64,000 nucleotides of DNA. It comes from Agaribacterium haliotis (GTDB lineage: Bacteria > Pseudomonadota > Gammaproteobacteria > Pseudomonadales > Cellvibrionaceae). Under the pieces are notes generated by a model, which had not been told where the DNA came from, did no database searches, and was given only the letters and a program-made list of their open reading frames with translations. Both the position numbers and the translations under genes were made by a program. The DNA lies in contig NZ_NKQJ01000002.1 of the NCBI RefSeq assembly GCF_002312815.1, positions 177,014-241,013 on the forward strand. The letters run 5' to 3'. This document shows positions 1-8,330 of the stretch, one piece after another. Position 1 is the first letter of the stretch; each line of letters starts with the position of its first letter.

Positions 1-756
1 ATCGCCCCAAAAAACACCGGACAAATAGCCAACATTGTTAATAAAATGAGGAAACTGATCAAAGAAAAACACCGTCATTAACGGTGCAAAAAACACCTTT
101 ACAAGAATAGACAGTGTCAGCTTCTTATCGTTGTTAGTTAAGTTTAAGCCTGATGGCGAGAGCGATAACAAATTTTTTAGCGGGGTATAGATTAAACGCA
201 ACATATACCAGCCGTAATCCATACGATCACTTTTAATACTGTATTTAAAAGCCCGGGTTATTAATACATACGGGAAACCAGCGTAAAGATAAGCACTGTA
301 ACATAGCTCTACAAAACGAAACCACGGCTGGTAATAAAGCGCTTGATTCTGAAAACCATATTCGCCTGCATAGCGATAAAACGCATAAATAATGGTCAGC
401 AACAGTAAGCCAGAAAAATACAGTACCAGAGACTCCAGTACAAAATAGAAATATGAGCGCTTGCGTAACTTAGGATGTAATTTAAAAAACTTTATGCCAC
501 GAGATCGATGCCAATAATTGAGGCGAGTGAACTCAATAATCAGCATCGATAGGCAAACCGCAAGCAAAGCGAAAATAAGGCCGTCTGTGCGAGTAACGCA
601 GATACGCCAAGCTCCGAGGTACAAACCCTTATCCAGCACAGAAGCACTGTGATAATACACCGCAAGGGCAACAACAGCGAAAGCGCCACCGAGGCCACTA
701 AGCCAGGCACCATCAGTAACCCAGCGCTGATCATAGGCCCCCATGCTACTCTTCAT
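1..756 (-). CDS. Polytopic membrane protein, partial (cut by window start)
   Basis: An uninterrupted minus-strand reading frame runs from an ATG at 756 (MKSSMGAYDQRW) to the first base of the window with no stop, so the C-terminus lies outside. A second in-frame ATG at 744 has a better-placed GAAGAG and is an alternative start. The 252 visible residues contain several hydrophobic helices (for example ALLAVCLSMLIIEF and LESLVLYFSGLLLLTIIYAF) separated by basic loops, as expected of an inner-membrane protein. I do not recognise the family and assign no function. The reading frame itself is clear; the choice of start is less so. Confidence 0.7.
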   Translation of the reverse strand, partial: MKSSMGAYDQRWVTDGAWLSGLGGAFAVVALAVYYHSASVLDKGLYLGAWRICVTRTDGLIFALLAVCLSMLIIEFTRLNYWHRSRGIKFFKLHPKLRKRSYFYFVLESLVLYFSGLLLLTIIYAFYRYAGEYGFQNQALYYQPWFRFVELCYSAYLYAGFPYVLITRAFKYSIKSDRMDYGWYMLRLIYTPLKNLLSLSPSGLNLTNNDKKLTLSILVKVFFAPLMTVFFFDQFPHFINNVGYLSGVFWGD

Positions 757-1000
757 TAAAGGCTCGCTTGTACCCCGGGCTTTTTCGTTTGTCATTGCTC
801 ACACAAAATTACATTGTCGTCAACTTTACATCCATACAAAACGATACATAAAGATGCGAATCTTGGCATCGAAACAGTGTCGAAACAGCATTGAAGCAGC
901 AATAAATCAGCAGCGATTAATTGTTGCCAGAAAGCCGTCTCGCGCCTTTACGCACTTTATCTACCGCTTTGTACGAGAATGGCAAACCTGCCTTTCGCGA

Positions 1001-2215
1001 TTAAAGGTAGGCGTTAAAGAAACCGTTCACCCCGCCAGATTGGGATTCAAAACCAAAAATCCACATCATCTCAACGGTATCTGAAAAGTCCATGCCACCG
1101 TTTTTAATTTTATCGTTGTCCCAGTTCACACCCATCCAGCGCAGTGCTGCAGCGCGCGCCTCAATCCAGACCGGACCAACCTGATTGTCAGACGTCGCAC
1201 GAGCCCAGTATGAAGAACTTTTAGTGGTTAAGCCCGGGGTACCATTGCCCGATGAGTTACCATCTGAGATCTTTTTGTAATCAGTGTTATTGCGCACATA
1301 AGTTAAGTCCGCCGCTGTCGTTTTGTCTTCATTCCACTGGCTGTGTTGAACAACATGAATGCGCGCCCGGCTATTAATTCCCGGCATCTGCGCCTTAATT
1401 TGACGAACCACATCGGCAGTGAAGTCCGACTGCCCCGCTTCTGCCACCCAAATATCTCCACCGGCATTGATTGCATTACGCGCTTTGGCTACGGCCTGAT
1501 TCACAGCATTACTGTAGTTGTCGTGAGCACTGGCCCAGCGATTGCCGAAGGCCAAATTAAACAGATGATTTTCTTTAAGGAAGCTTCCCCCCTGCCAACC
1601 GTAAGCACCGGCCGTGCAGTGAATTTGTACACCTGAAAAACGCGAGTCACTCAACATAGTTGCCAAGCCAGCCACAGCGTGTAGATCATCTTCATCGGGT
1701 TTGCCATCGTAGTTGCACAACAGTAGATCCTTAGCTTTATCAAAACGACCAAGCATACCTACCCCGCCACCCGAAGAGCTTGATGAGCTACTTGACGATG
1801 AACTGGAGCTGCTCGAACTACTCGATGACTGCTCACAGGGGCTGCTTCCGCACATACAAACACTATTGTTGCTTGCACTGTTTTTACAGTCAGTCGCCTG
1901 GTTGCCGAAGCTGGTTTTACACTGAGCAGTAGTATTGCACTGATCAATGCTGCCACCGGAGCTGCTTGAGGAGCTAGATGAACTGGAGCTAGAGCTTGAA
2001 GACGAGGAACTAGAGGACGAAGCACCAAGAGCGTCACAGCGGCTCGATCCACACATGCATACGCTGTTATTACTGCGGCTATCAAAACAGTCATTGGCTT
2101 GATTGCCGTAAACAGATTTGCACTGGGCAGTGGTATTACACTGATCCTGACTGAGTGCAGTAGCGGAAAGAAAAGATAAAGTAACTACGGTTATTACTGA
2201 GATAACGTATTTCAT
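1001..2215 (-). CDS. Secreted poly-serine, Cys-rich protein with nucleoside-hydrolase-like C-terminal domain
   Basis: The 404-residue product has a signal peptide (about residues 1-22, ending ATALS-Q). Two copies of a six-cysteine module follow (spacing C-x5-C-x10-C-x9-C-x-C-x4-C), each trailed by a poly-serine linker, then a C-terminal domain of about 250 residues. That domain begins near NYDGKPDEDDLHAVAGLATML, an Asp-rich motif followed by a helix that recalls the metal-binding N-terminus of inosine-uridine nucleoside hydrolases and DUF1593-type proteins; this fold assignment is inference. Poly-serine linkers are typical of secreted carbohydrate-active proteins in Cellvibrionaceae. The gene lies 285 bp beyond the GH16 gene on the same strand, and the Cys-rich module is shared with it, so a role in binding or processing algal polysaccharide is likely. 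The exact activity is unknown. Confidence 0.8.
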   Translation of the reverse strand: MKYVISVITVVTLSFLSATALSQDQCNTTAQCKSVYGNQANDCFDSRSNNSVCMCGSSRCDALGASSSSSSSSSSSSSSSSSSSSSGGSIDQCNTTAQCKTSFGNQATDCKNSASNNSVCMCGSSPCEQSSSSSSSSSSSSSSSSSSSGGGVGMLGRFDKAKDLLLCNYDGKPDEDDLHAVAGLATMLSDSRFSGVQIHCTAGAYGWQGGSFLKENHLFNLAFGNRWASAHDNYSNAVNQAVAKARNAINAGGDIWVAEAGQSDFTADVVRQIKAQMPGINSRARIHVVQHSQWNEDKTTAADLTYVRNNTDYKKISDGNSSGNGTPGLTTKSSSYWARATSDNQVGPVWIEARAAALRWMGVNWDNDKIKNGGMDFSDTVEMMWIFGFESQSGGVNGFFNAYL

Positions 2216-2379
2216 TATTATAAACCCGAACTTAAATGATTAATCCCTATGAGCGCAACTTGGACGCCATTTAATCTGCAGCGCACTCAAGTTCCAAAAT
2301 GCCCGTGACAACAGGGGCCAGCCGACCAACAAACCAACAAAACAGATCTGTAGGCCAGTTTTTAGCACAACCGAAACTC

Positions 2380-2399
2380 AAGCCTGCGTTGCCAGGCTT
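2380..2399 (-). terminator. Stem-loop after the GH16 gene
   Basis: A perfect 7-bp inverted repeat AAGCCTG/CAGGCTT with a 6-nt loop lies about 100 bp past the GH16 stop codon. No strong U-tract follows on the minus strand, so termination is only a suggestion. It separates the two poly-serine genes. Confidence 0.35.
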
Positions 2400-2500
2400 A
2401 TCTATAAGAACTTCGATTTAACAAGTTCCGGTTGCACTAAAACTGATATAGTGATCTTCGATATTATTGAAATTAAGCAATAGCGGCAGTGAAAACTCAG

Positions 2501-3988
2501 CTAGTTAATAATCCACTGCTGATTGCCGTTATTATTATCAGATGACCACAGATAGACATTCTGAGCGGATGCGCCGCCGTGATTGCCGTCGATGGAATAA
2601 CTGCCGGCATTGCGCTTTTCTAAGCGGAATTTATTGTTGCCGAGGGATACTTTTTTCCAGTGTTGATTAAAGTTATTCTCACCACAGCTCCACAGATAAA
2701 TATTGGCTAGGTTTGCGCCGCCATTACCTCCGTCGATACAGTGGTTACTATTTCTCTTTTTATAGGAAAAATAGCCGTTGCCGCGGTTGATCTCCTGGAA
2801 CTGCTGATTTTGATTGTTGGCGCTATAGGGCCACAGCGCTATGTTCTGGCCATTTTCTGCACCGGCACCTCCGTCCAAGGCGTAGTAACTGCTATTGGCC
2901 TTTTTCAGACTTACAAAATTTACACTACCGCCTGATGAAGAGCTTGATGAGGAATTCGAAGAAGAGCTTGACGAAGAGCTACTTGACGACTGCTCACAGG
3001 CACTGCTGCCACACATACAAACACTGCTGGCACTAGCGCTATTTTTGCAGTCGTTCGCCTGGTTGCCATAAATTGTTTTACACTGCGCAGTGGTATCACA
3101 CTGATCGAGCAAAGCGCCTGAACTGCTTGACGAGCTACTCGAAGAGCTTGAAGAACTCGACGAGCTACTGCTCGAGCCCGAGTCAACAAGCTCATAGGTC
3201 TTAATAAAATCAAAATATGAAGTATTGATGCTGCCGTTGTTAAGATCTGCCACCGTAGGTAAGCCCGGCCCCCAGGTAAAAGGCTCCATATCAAAAAATA
3301 CATACATGTTATCGTTAAAGTTTGCCTTTGGCTTAACCCGACCGACCTCGGCCCCATCGCGATAAAATATCACCGTTTGAGCGTCTTTCCACCATACACC
3401 ATAGGTATAATATTTATCGGCGTTCCGCGCTTTTCCCGGGTTGGTGTAGTGCCCTGGAGTTACCTCATCGGTTGCCCAATTGTTGGTGAAATAGTGCGTA
3501 TTGCTCATCATTGTGTAATCCAGATAACGCCAGCGATCATTTTTCACAGTGCCGTAGTTCTCAATAACATCAATTTCACTATAGGTTGGCTCCTGCATCC
3601 AAAACGCTGTCACCGCAGATAAATTGGCAATCTTAACTTTTGCTTCCGAATACATGCCTTTTTTAAATGCTTTGCTCTTAGAGCTAACGACAGATGCCCA
3701 GATCCAATTTCCCTGCTGGTTTGCGTTGCGAACTGTCATTGCCAAGGCCAGCTTACCATCGACAACGGAAACGTTATCACTGTTGTACTGGCTGGGCTGA
3801 CGACCATTCCAGTAAGGATGCTTTTTTTGCCATTTATTATTATCAAAATAGTTAAAGTCATCTGTCAGAGCATCAACACTCTGCCAACTTTTACCCGAAG
3901 GCGCCTGCGGAAGCGCCAAAACAAGCGAAGACAACAACTGAACAACAAAAAGTACGGAAACAGTAGGGACAAAAAACAAAGCTTTCAT
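2501..3988 (-). CDS. Secreted GH16 glycosidase (agarase/porphyranase type) with Cys-rich module and ricin-type CBM13
   Basis: The start is the ATG at 3988 (MKALFF), preceded by AAGGAG at good spacing; an in-frame GTG at 4006 is less likely. Domain order over 495 residues: signal peptide (to about 26); GH16 jelly-roll catalytic domain (about 30-270) with the ExDxxE signature YSEIDVIENYG (nucleophile E138, D140, acid/base E143); poly-serine linker; six-Cys module identical in spacing to those of the neighbouring secreted protein; second serine linker; C-terminal beta-trefoil lectin domain with three Q-x-F/W repeats (NQQFQE, NQHWKK, NQQWII). GH16 enzymes of this type endo-hydrolyse beta-linked galactans such as agarose or porphyran. 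Substrate cannot be fixed from sequence alone; laminarinase or carrageenase activity is less likely. A CRP-like site lies upstream. Confidence 0.9.
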   Translation of the reverse strand: MKALFFVPTVSVLFVVQLLSSLVLALPQAPSGKSWQSVDALTDDFNYFDNNKWQKKHPYWNGRQPSQYNSDNVSVVDGKLALAMTVRNANQQGNWIWASVVSSKSKAFKKGMYSEAKVKIANLSAVTAFWMQEPTYSEIDVIENYGTVKNDRWRYLDYTMMSNTHYFTNNWATDEVTPGHYTNPGKARNADKYYTYGVWWKDAQTVIFYRDGAEVGRVKPKANFNDNMYVFFDMEPFTWGPGLPTVADLNNGSINTSYFDFIKTYELVDSGSSSSSSSSSSSSSSSSSSSGALLDQCDTTAQCKTIYGNQANDCKNSASASSVCMCGSSACEQSSSSSSSSSSSNSSSSSSSGGSVNFVSLKKANSSYYALDGGAGAENGQNIALWPYSANNQNQQFQEINRGNGYFSYKKRNSNHCIDGGNGGANLANIYLWSCGENNFNQHWKKVSLGNNKFRLEKRNAGSYSIDGNHGGASAQNVYLWSSDNNNGNQQWIIN

Positions 3989-4733
3989 TAGAAACGCTCC
4001 TTGCACATTTATTATCTACACGCATCTAAACATCAAAACCTCAGAAAAACTGAAGAAGATATTGGCCGTGCATTCATATAGAAATTATTTTAGCCAGCAC
4101 ACATTACCAACTTTAAAAACATCCTCGGCGCCAATGTATACTTTGCAAGGCAAGCCGTGATCAAAATCACATATTTTCCGACAGACGTTCAAACAAACAA
4201 ATAAAACAGAAACAAAGTTAGTATTTTTAAACAGCTAACTACTAATTAATAAGCTAGCTAAAAATTCAATTAATACAGCCAAGCTCAATCAAGCTGCGAA
4301 AAACCATAAATTGAAATAGATAACCAATATTTATATTCAAAATTGAAATTAGAAAACTCGAATTAGCGAATTACCGAAAAAACATTATTTCCATCTATAA
4401 AAATACTAATCGCGGCATGAAGCGAGGAAGGTTTTATCAAACTGATAAAACAGAACTTAGACATCGGCTTATTATTGATGTGAGTCAAGGCTTGCACTTT
4501 GGAAGCTTACCGTTGGTCCAAAATCATTTTTCAGGATATTTTTAGTCATCAAGATTAACAGCGCTCGCTATTTTCACCACCGAAGCCAAATAGCTGCTGC
4601 CCCCAACGGTTCTCCTGGCTCGAGCCTCTTCTCGACATAGGTAGTTGCAGCAAAACTTGCAACGTTTTCAGGCCCGCTAGCACAAGTTATACTGGCACCT
4701 CAGGCAACAACGCGTAAATAAGTAAGGACTTAC
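3989..4733. other. AT-rich divergent intergenic region
   Basis: This 745-bp stretch separates the GH16 gene (minus) from the membrane-protein gene at 4734 (plus). No open frame in it looks like a gene. It is AT-rich through about 4200-4400 and holds the CRP-like site at 4157-4170. A TTGATGTGAGTCAA sequence at 4475-4488 matches an FNR/Anr box at nine of ten defined bases, but its target is unclear because it lies about 250 bp from the nearest start. Confidence 0.5.
4157..4170. promoter_or_regulatory. CRP-like operator upstream of the GH16 gene
   Basis: GTGATCAAAATCAC is a perfect GTGA-N6-TCAC palindrome, the core of a cAMP-CRP site. An A follows on the right, extending the right half to TCACA. 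It lies about 170 bp upstream of the GH16 start codon. Catabolite control of polysaccharide hydrolases is well established for CRP; applying it to this gene is inference. Confidence 0.5.
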
Positions 4734-5651
4734 ATGCCGGACGCCAAGGACCACACTAGTATCAGCGAGCGCCTCACTGCGGAAGACATAGTGATTATTG
4801 TCGCTATCGTATTGACCCTGCTGATGACACCACTGTTAACCGCGCTGTGGTTCCTCGAAAAACCCATTCTGATTCCGCCGCCGGTTATTTCGGTGTTCCT
4901 CGGCATCGCCGTATCCGCGCTGCTCTATCGATTTTTGGGCGGTATCGACAAAGCATCGTTCACACTGGGGGCGCTGAAAGTCACAGGTAGTGCCGCCATC
5001 TTGATTGGCTTGTCCTGGTGGTTAAACGGCGAGCTTGAAAAATACCTGCCCCAACCGAGCCCGGCCTACCCCAAATTTAACCTCAGCAGCGACGTCAACC
5101 CAAACGCCGAAAGCTGGTATGCCGTCGACACGGATACAGGAAGACCGGTGCACCTGGAGTTTAAAAGCCATCAGCAAGCGCACCCGGCGCCGAGTGAAGC
5201 ACAGCTTAATGCGCTGAGAAAAAGCAGGCACCTGAGTTTGACGGAGCAAAAAGGCAGCCTGCTTGTTGTATCCAAAGACAGCCAGCGCATTGTCGGCCAG
5301 TTGGCGAACGAAGAAATTTCCAAGCTCGGCTACCACAATGGCGTTGATATTAAGCTCAAGCCCTATCGGGTAGAAAGCTTTGGGGCAACACAGGAGATCG
5401 ACTTCAGCGTGCACTTACCGTTTACCGTAAGTACCAACGGCTTCTCCGAAAACTACACGCGCTTTAGCATCAAATCAAAGCTCGATGGGCGCACCCTGCT
5501 CGAGGATGCCATCTTATTGCGCGGCGCAAAAATATTTAAACACAGCGATAAATACTACTTAATTAGTGTAATTCAGCTCAATCACGCACCGGAAGATGTA
5601 GAGCCTTACGCTAAGTTTTACATCGCCGAGATAAGTATTGACTATGTCTAA
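4734..5651 (+). CDS. Unknown membrane-anchored protein
   Basis: The 305-residue product starts with a hydrophilic stretch. About three transmembrane helices follow between residues 18 and 101 (IVIIVAIVLTLLMTPLLTAL; VISVFLGIAVSALLYRF; VTGSAAILIGLSWWL), then a soluble domain of about 200 residues rich in beta-type sequence. TAAGGA sits upstream of the ATG. I recognise no family or catalytic motif. It stands alone between the polysaccharide genes and the end of the rnf operon, which converges on it. A periplasmic or cytoplasmic sensory or scaffolding role is possible but unsupported. Confidence 0.75.
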   Translation: MPDAKDHTSISERLTAEDIVIIVAIVLTLLMTPLLTALWFLEKPILIPPPVISVFLGIAVSALLYRFLGGIDKASFTLGALKVTGSAAILIGLSWWLNGELEKYLPQPSPAYPKFNLSSDVNPNAESWYAVDTDTGRPVHLEFKSHQQAHPAPSEAQLNALRKSRHLSLTEQKGSLLVVSKDSQRIVGQLANEEISKLGYHNGVDIKLKPYRVESFGATQEIDFSVHLPFTVSTNGFSENYTRFSIKSKLDGRTLLEDAILLRGAKIFKHSDKYYLISVIQLNHAPEDVEPYAKFYIAEISIDYV

Positions 5652-5762
5652 TGCTTTTACATATCCCGAGCAAAGCGCAGCCCATATATTAATAAGCCCA
5701 GCGCCAAACAAGTTGAACAACAGAAGTATCATTCAAACCTGACGAGATATAGCAATATAGGT

Positions 5763-6422
5763 TTAAGCCGTTCGCTCCGCGCGGCACTTTAACTGCTTTT
5801 CTAACCAGGGCGGTGCACCATCTAATAACACTTGCTGTAGTTCACCAATCAAGTACTCGGCCTTCTGCTGTGCCGCTTTTTTAATTGGGTGCACACCCGC
5901 CCGTATCAAGCTCGCAGCGGCAGGGCCACCAATCGACAACACATAGACTAATTGGCAGTCGGATATTAAGTTTGCACGTAACAAGCTATGATCAACGCCC
6001 CTGCCTGATGGCACCGGTCTAAGCTCAAGTAGCTGGCTTTGCACGTGATTTAATTCATACACAAGAAACCGTGAGCACGAACCAAAGTGGGCATCTAGCT
6101 TGTCGCCACTATTTGATGCAATGGCAATACGCAAACTCTCTTTAGGCGATGCAGTATTCTCTTGCACAGGCGCAATATCGCTACTACTTTCACGTTTCAA
6201 CACCGCAACAAGCCCCGCCAGGGTGCTTTGACTTAGAGTATCGGCGCGCTCAAACCTAAGCTCGGTTAGCGCTTTTTTTAAATCAGCGGCACTAATAGAT
6301 GGTAATTTTTCATCTAAGGCCTCTCCGCCCCATAAAAACAAGGCCTGCATCAGGCTCTTCACATCAACCAACGCTGTCTCTTTGGCTGCCATTGCAATGG
6401 CAAATGCCGTACTTCTATGCAT
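5763..6422 (-). CDS. nafY: NafY/NifX-family iron-molybdenum cofactor-binding protein
   Basis: The 219-residue protein has the two-part architecture of NafY. An N-terminal helical domain (about 1-85) of the kind that binds apo-dinitrogenase is followed by a NifX/NafY cofactor-binding domain (about 100-205) with the motif LDAHFGSCSRFLVYEL, which carries the conserved His. In Azotobacter vinelandii, NafY stabilises apo-NifDK and donates FeMo-co. It is the last gene of the rnf operon, 52 bp after rnfH, the same position as nafY in the A. vinelandii rnf1 cluster. The start at 6422 has CGGAG seven to eight bases upstream. A plain NifX-like function cannot be excluded, but the N-terminal domain favours NafY. 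Confidence 0.88.
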   Translation of the reverse strand: MHRSTAFAIAMAAKETALVDVKSLMQALFLWGGEALDEKLPSISAADLKKALTELRFERADTLSQSTLAGLVAVLKRESSSDIAPVQENTASPKESLRIAIASNSGDKLDAHFGSCSRFLVYELNHVQSQLLELRPVPSGRGVDHSLLRANLISDCQLVYVLSIGGPAAASLIRAGVHPIKKAAQQKAEYLIGELQQVLLDGAPPWLEKQLKCRAERTA

Positions 6423-6474
6423 ACTATACTCCGATAAACTTGTGTAATTTAGATATCAATAACTCGCTCTAACA

Positions 6475-6741
6475 CTAATCGCAGTCGTCTTTTTCGTCGC
6501 TATCGTTATCAACAACACGAGTTATCTTCCGGTAGATTTCTACACGGTCGCCTTCACGCACAATTTGATTTAATGATACCGACCTTCCGAAAATACCCAC
6601 CTTTGTTGTACTTAGGTCTAGATTTTTCTTCATCGCCAACAAACCACTTTTATCAATAAGCTCAGCAACGGAAGTTTCAGGCTCACAATTTGTTTTTAGA
6701 ACAACAGGGTTGCTGGCGGCGTAGACTAAAGTAATCTGCAC
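6475..6741 (-). CDS. rnfH: RnfH, ubiquitin-fold Rnf accessory protein
   Basis: The start is the GTG at 6741 (product MQITLVYAASNP...), because AAGGAG lies seven bases upstream; an in-frame TTG at 6759 would place that ribosome site inside the gene. The product is 88 residues with the beta-grasp pattern of RnfH/UPF0125, including the conserved VGIFGRSV, the LNQIVREGDRVEIYRKI stretch and an acidic tail. RnfH function is not well defined, but it is encoded with rnf in nitrogen fixers. It sits between rnfE (24 bp) and nafY. Confidence 0.88.
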   Translation of the reverse strand: MQITLVYAASNPVVLKTNCEPETSVAELIDKSGLLAMKKNLDLSTTKVGIFGRSVSLNQIVREGDRVEIYRKITRVVDNDSDEKDDCD

Positions 6742-6765
6742 AAGCTTGCTCCTTAACAATCTCTT

Positions 6766-7656
6766 TTAGTTGATGTGCACCAGGGCTTGATCTTCGCTCA
6801 GATCACTGTTGCGATTTCGCTCAACACAATCATCAATCAGGCGCTTTAAAGCAATTAGCAAACCGAGCACAATAAAACCACCCGGAGGTAAAATAGAAAG
6901 TAACAAACCGGAATCAAAGTCAAACAGCTTTAGTTCCAGCCAGCTAAAACTGGAACCCAACAACAACGATGCGTGAGCAAATAAAGTCCCACTACCGAGT
7001 ATTTCTCGTACACCACCGAGCACAACCAGAGCCCAGGTAAAACCTAAACCCATGCCCAAAGCATCTACCAGCGCAGCCAGCGGTGGCTGCTTCATCGCAA
7101 ATGATTCGGTGCGGCCTAAAATTGCACAGTTGGTAACAATTAGCGCAATAAACAAACCCAACACTTTATAGAGCTCGTGCATATAGGCGTTAAAGATTAG
7201 GTCAACCAAAGTCACGGTGCCGGCAATAATGGCGATCATTATTGGGTTGCGAATTTGTTCAGGGATAAAGTTTCTTAGCGTCGATACCAAAACATTTGCC
7301 ACAACCAATACCAACATTGTTGCCAATCCCATGCCCAGACCATTGCTTGCCGATGTTGTCACAGCCATTACCGGGCAAAGACCAAGTAGCTGCACCAAAG
7401 CAATATTGTTTTGCCACAAACCCAGATTAAAATAGTCTCTAAACTTGCCCGCTTCGATATTTTTTGTTCCTGGGCACTGCTGGCAGGGCGAATCAATCTG
7501 GTTTTTATCTTGCTCGGCATGCTCATTTTGGAGTGGATCTCTAATGCCGCCAGCCGCAGTTCTCGCGCCTTCAAGCCCAGTGCTCTCAACCCAGCTCTCC
7601 TCCTGATCAGCGCGCCCAGATCCAGCATCACCTTTAACAGACGTTTTTTCAGACAT
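6766..7656 (-). CDS. rnfE: RnfE, integral membrane subunit of the Rnf complex, with N-terminal extension
   Basis: From about residue 70 the protein is a normal RnfE: LWQNNIALVQLLGLCPVMAV is the canonical first helix, and further helices include LFIALIVTNCAILGR with the conserved Cys. RnfE and RnfA are paired six-helix subunits that hold a [2Fe-2S] centre in the membrane and pass electrons across it. The total is 296 residues against about 200-235 usually, because of a hydrophilic acidic N-terminal extension of about 65 residues that contains a CQQCP motif. There is no internal ATG that would give a standard-length protein, and GAGGGGC precedes the ATG at 7656, so the extension looks genuine. 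Confidence 0.9.
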   Translation of the reverse strand: MSEKTSVKGDAGSGRADQEESWVESTGLEGARTAAGGIRDPLQNEHAEQDKNQIDSPCQQCPGTKNIEAGKFRDYFNLGLWQNNIALVQLLGLCPVMAVTTSASNGLGMGLATMLVLVVANVLVSTLRNFIPEQIRNPIMIAIIAGTVTLVDLIFNAYMHELYKVLGLFIALIVTNCAILGRTESFAMKQPPLAALVDALGMGLGFTWALVVLGGVREILGSGTLFAHASLLLGSSFSWLELKLFDFDSGLLLSILPPGGFIVLGLLIALKRLIDDCVERNRNSDLSEDQALVHIN

Positions 7657-7658
7657 AT

Positions 7659-8330
7659 TTAATGCCCCTCACTATTAGCTAAGTGACTCACTTTATTTTT
7701 TGTCTCTAGCTGCATTAATAGATCGTGTTTATTTCGCGCATAGAACTCCAGCGCTTGTTTCACAACATTCACTACGGCTCTTGGCGTGATGGTCGCCCCG
7801 GTAAACTGATCAAATTTACCACCATCTTTTTTTACCGCCCATTGATCATTACTCGTACGTTCAAGTGACTCACCATTAAAGCTCAGTATCCAGTCGCTTT
7901 TTTCAATTTCAATTTTATCGGCAAGGCCAGGTGTCTCTTTATGGCTAAGCGTACGCAGGCCAAGTATCTGCCCCTGCCTATCGATAGCAATAAGCAATAC
8001 CATCTTGCCGCCATAGGCCTGAGTTTCGATTTCAAATACAAAGGCGCTGAGCTCTGCATTTTTGCGAGCAACAAATAACTCCATCAACTGCGGTGACATT
8101 GAGCTGTCCGAAATAAAAACGTGCTCATCAAAAGGCTGGTTGTTGTAGAGCTCTGCTGGTAAAACTTGATTTAATAAAAACAAACGATCTTCGATCAAGC
8201 GCTGTTTAATGCTATCTGCCGTTAAAAGCTGAACTAAAACAAGCACTACCGTTACCAGTGCACACAAGGTAGCCAGCACCATCGTTTGATAACTTATTTT
8301 TTCGCGCAATACGGCAAGATTGGAAGTCAT
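7659..8330 (-). CDS. rnfG: RnfG, covalent-FMN subunit of the Rnf complex
   Basis: The 223-residue product has one N-terminal transmembrane helix (about 17-38) and a periplasmic FMN-binding domain. The flavinylation motif FTGATITPRAVV is present near residue 177, with the Thr that carries FMN through a phosphoester bond. RnfG relays electrons between RnfD and the other subunits. Its ATG overlaps the rnfD stop by one base, and its stop lies two bases before rnfE, so translation is probably coupled. Confidence 0.92.
   Translation of the reverse strand: MTSNLAVLREKISYQTMVLATLCALVTVVLVLVQLLTADSIKQRLIEDRLFLLNQVLPAELYNNQPFDEHVFISDSSMSPQLMELFVARKNAELSAFVFEIETQAYGGKMVLLIAIDRQGQILGLRTLSHKETPGLADKIEIEKSDWILSFNGESLERTSNDQWAVKKDGGKFDQFTGATITPRAVVNVVKQALEFYARNKHDLLMQLETKNKVSHLANSEGH

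Noticed and set aside
4475-4488. FNR-like TTGATGTGAGTCAA as a firm regulatory site
   Set aside because: One mismatch and about 250 bp from the nearest start; mentioned only in the intergenic entry.
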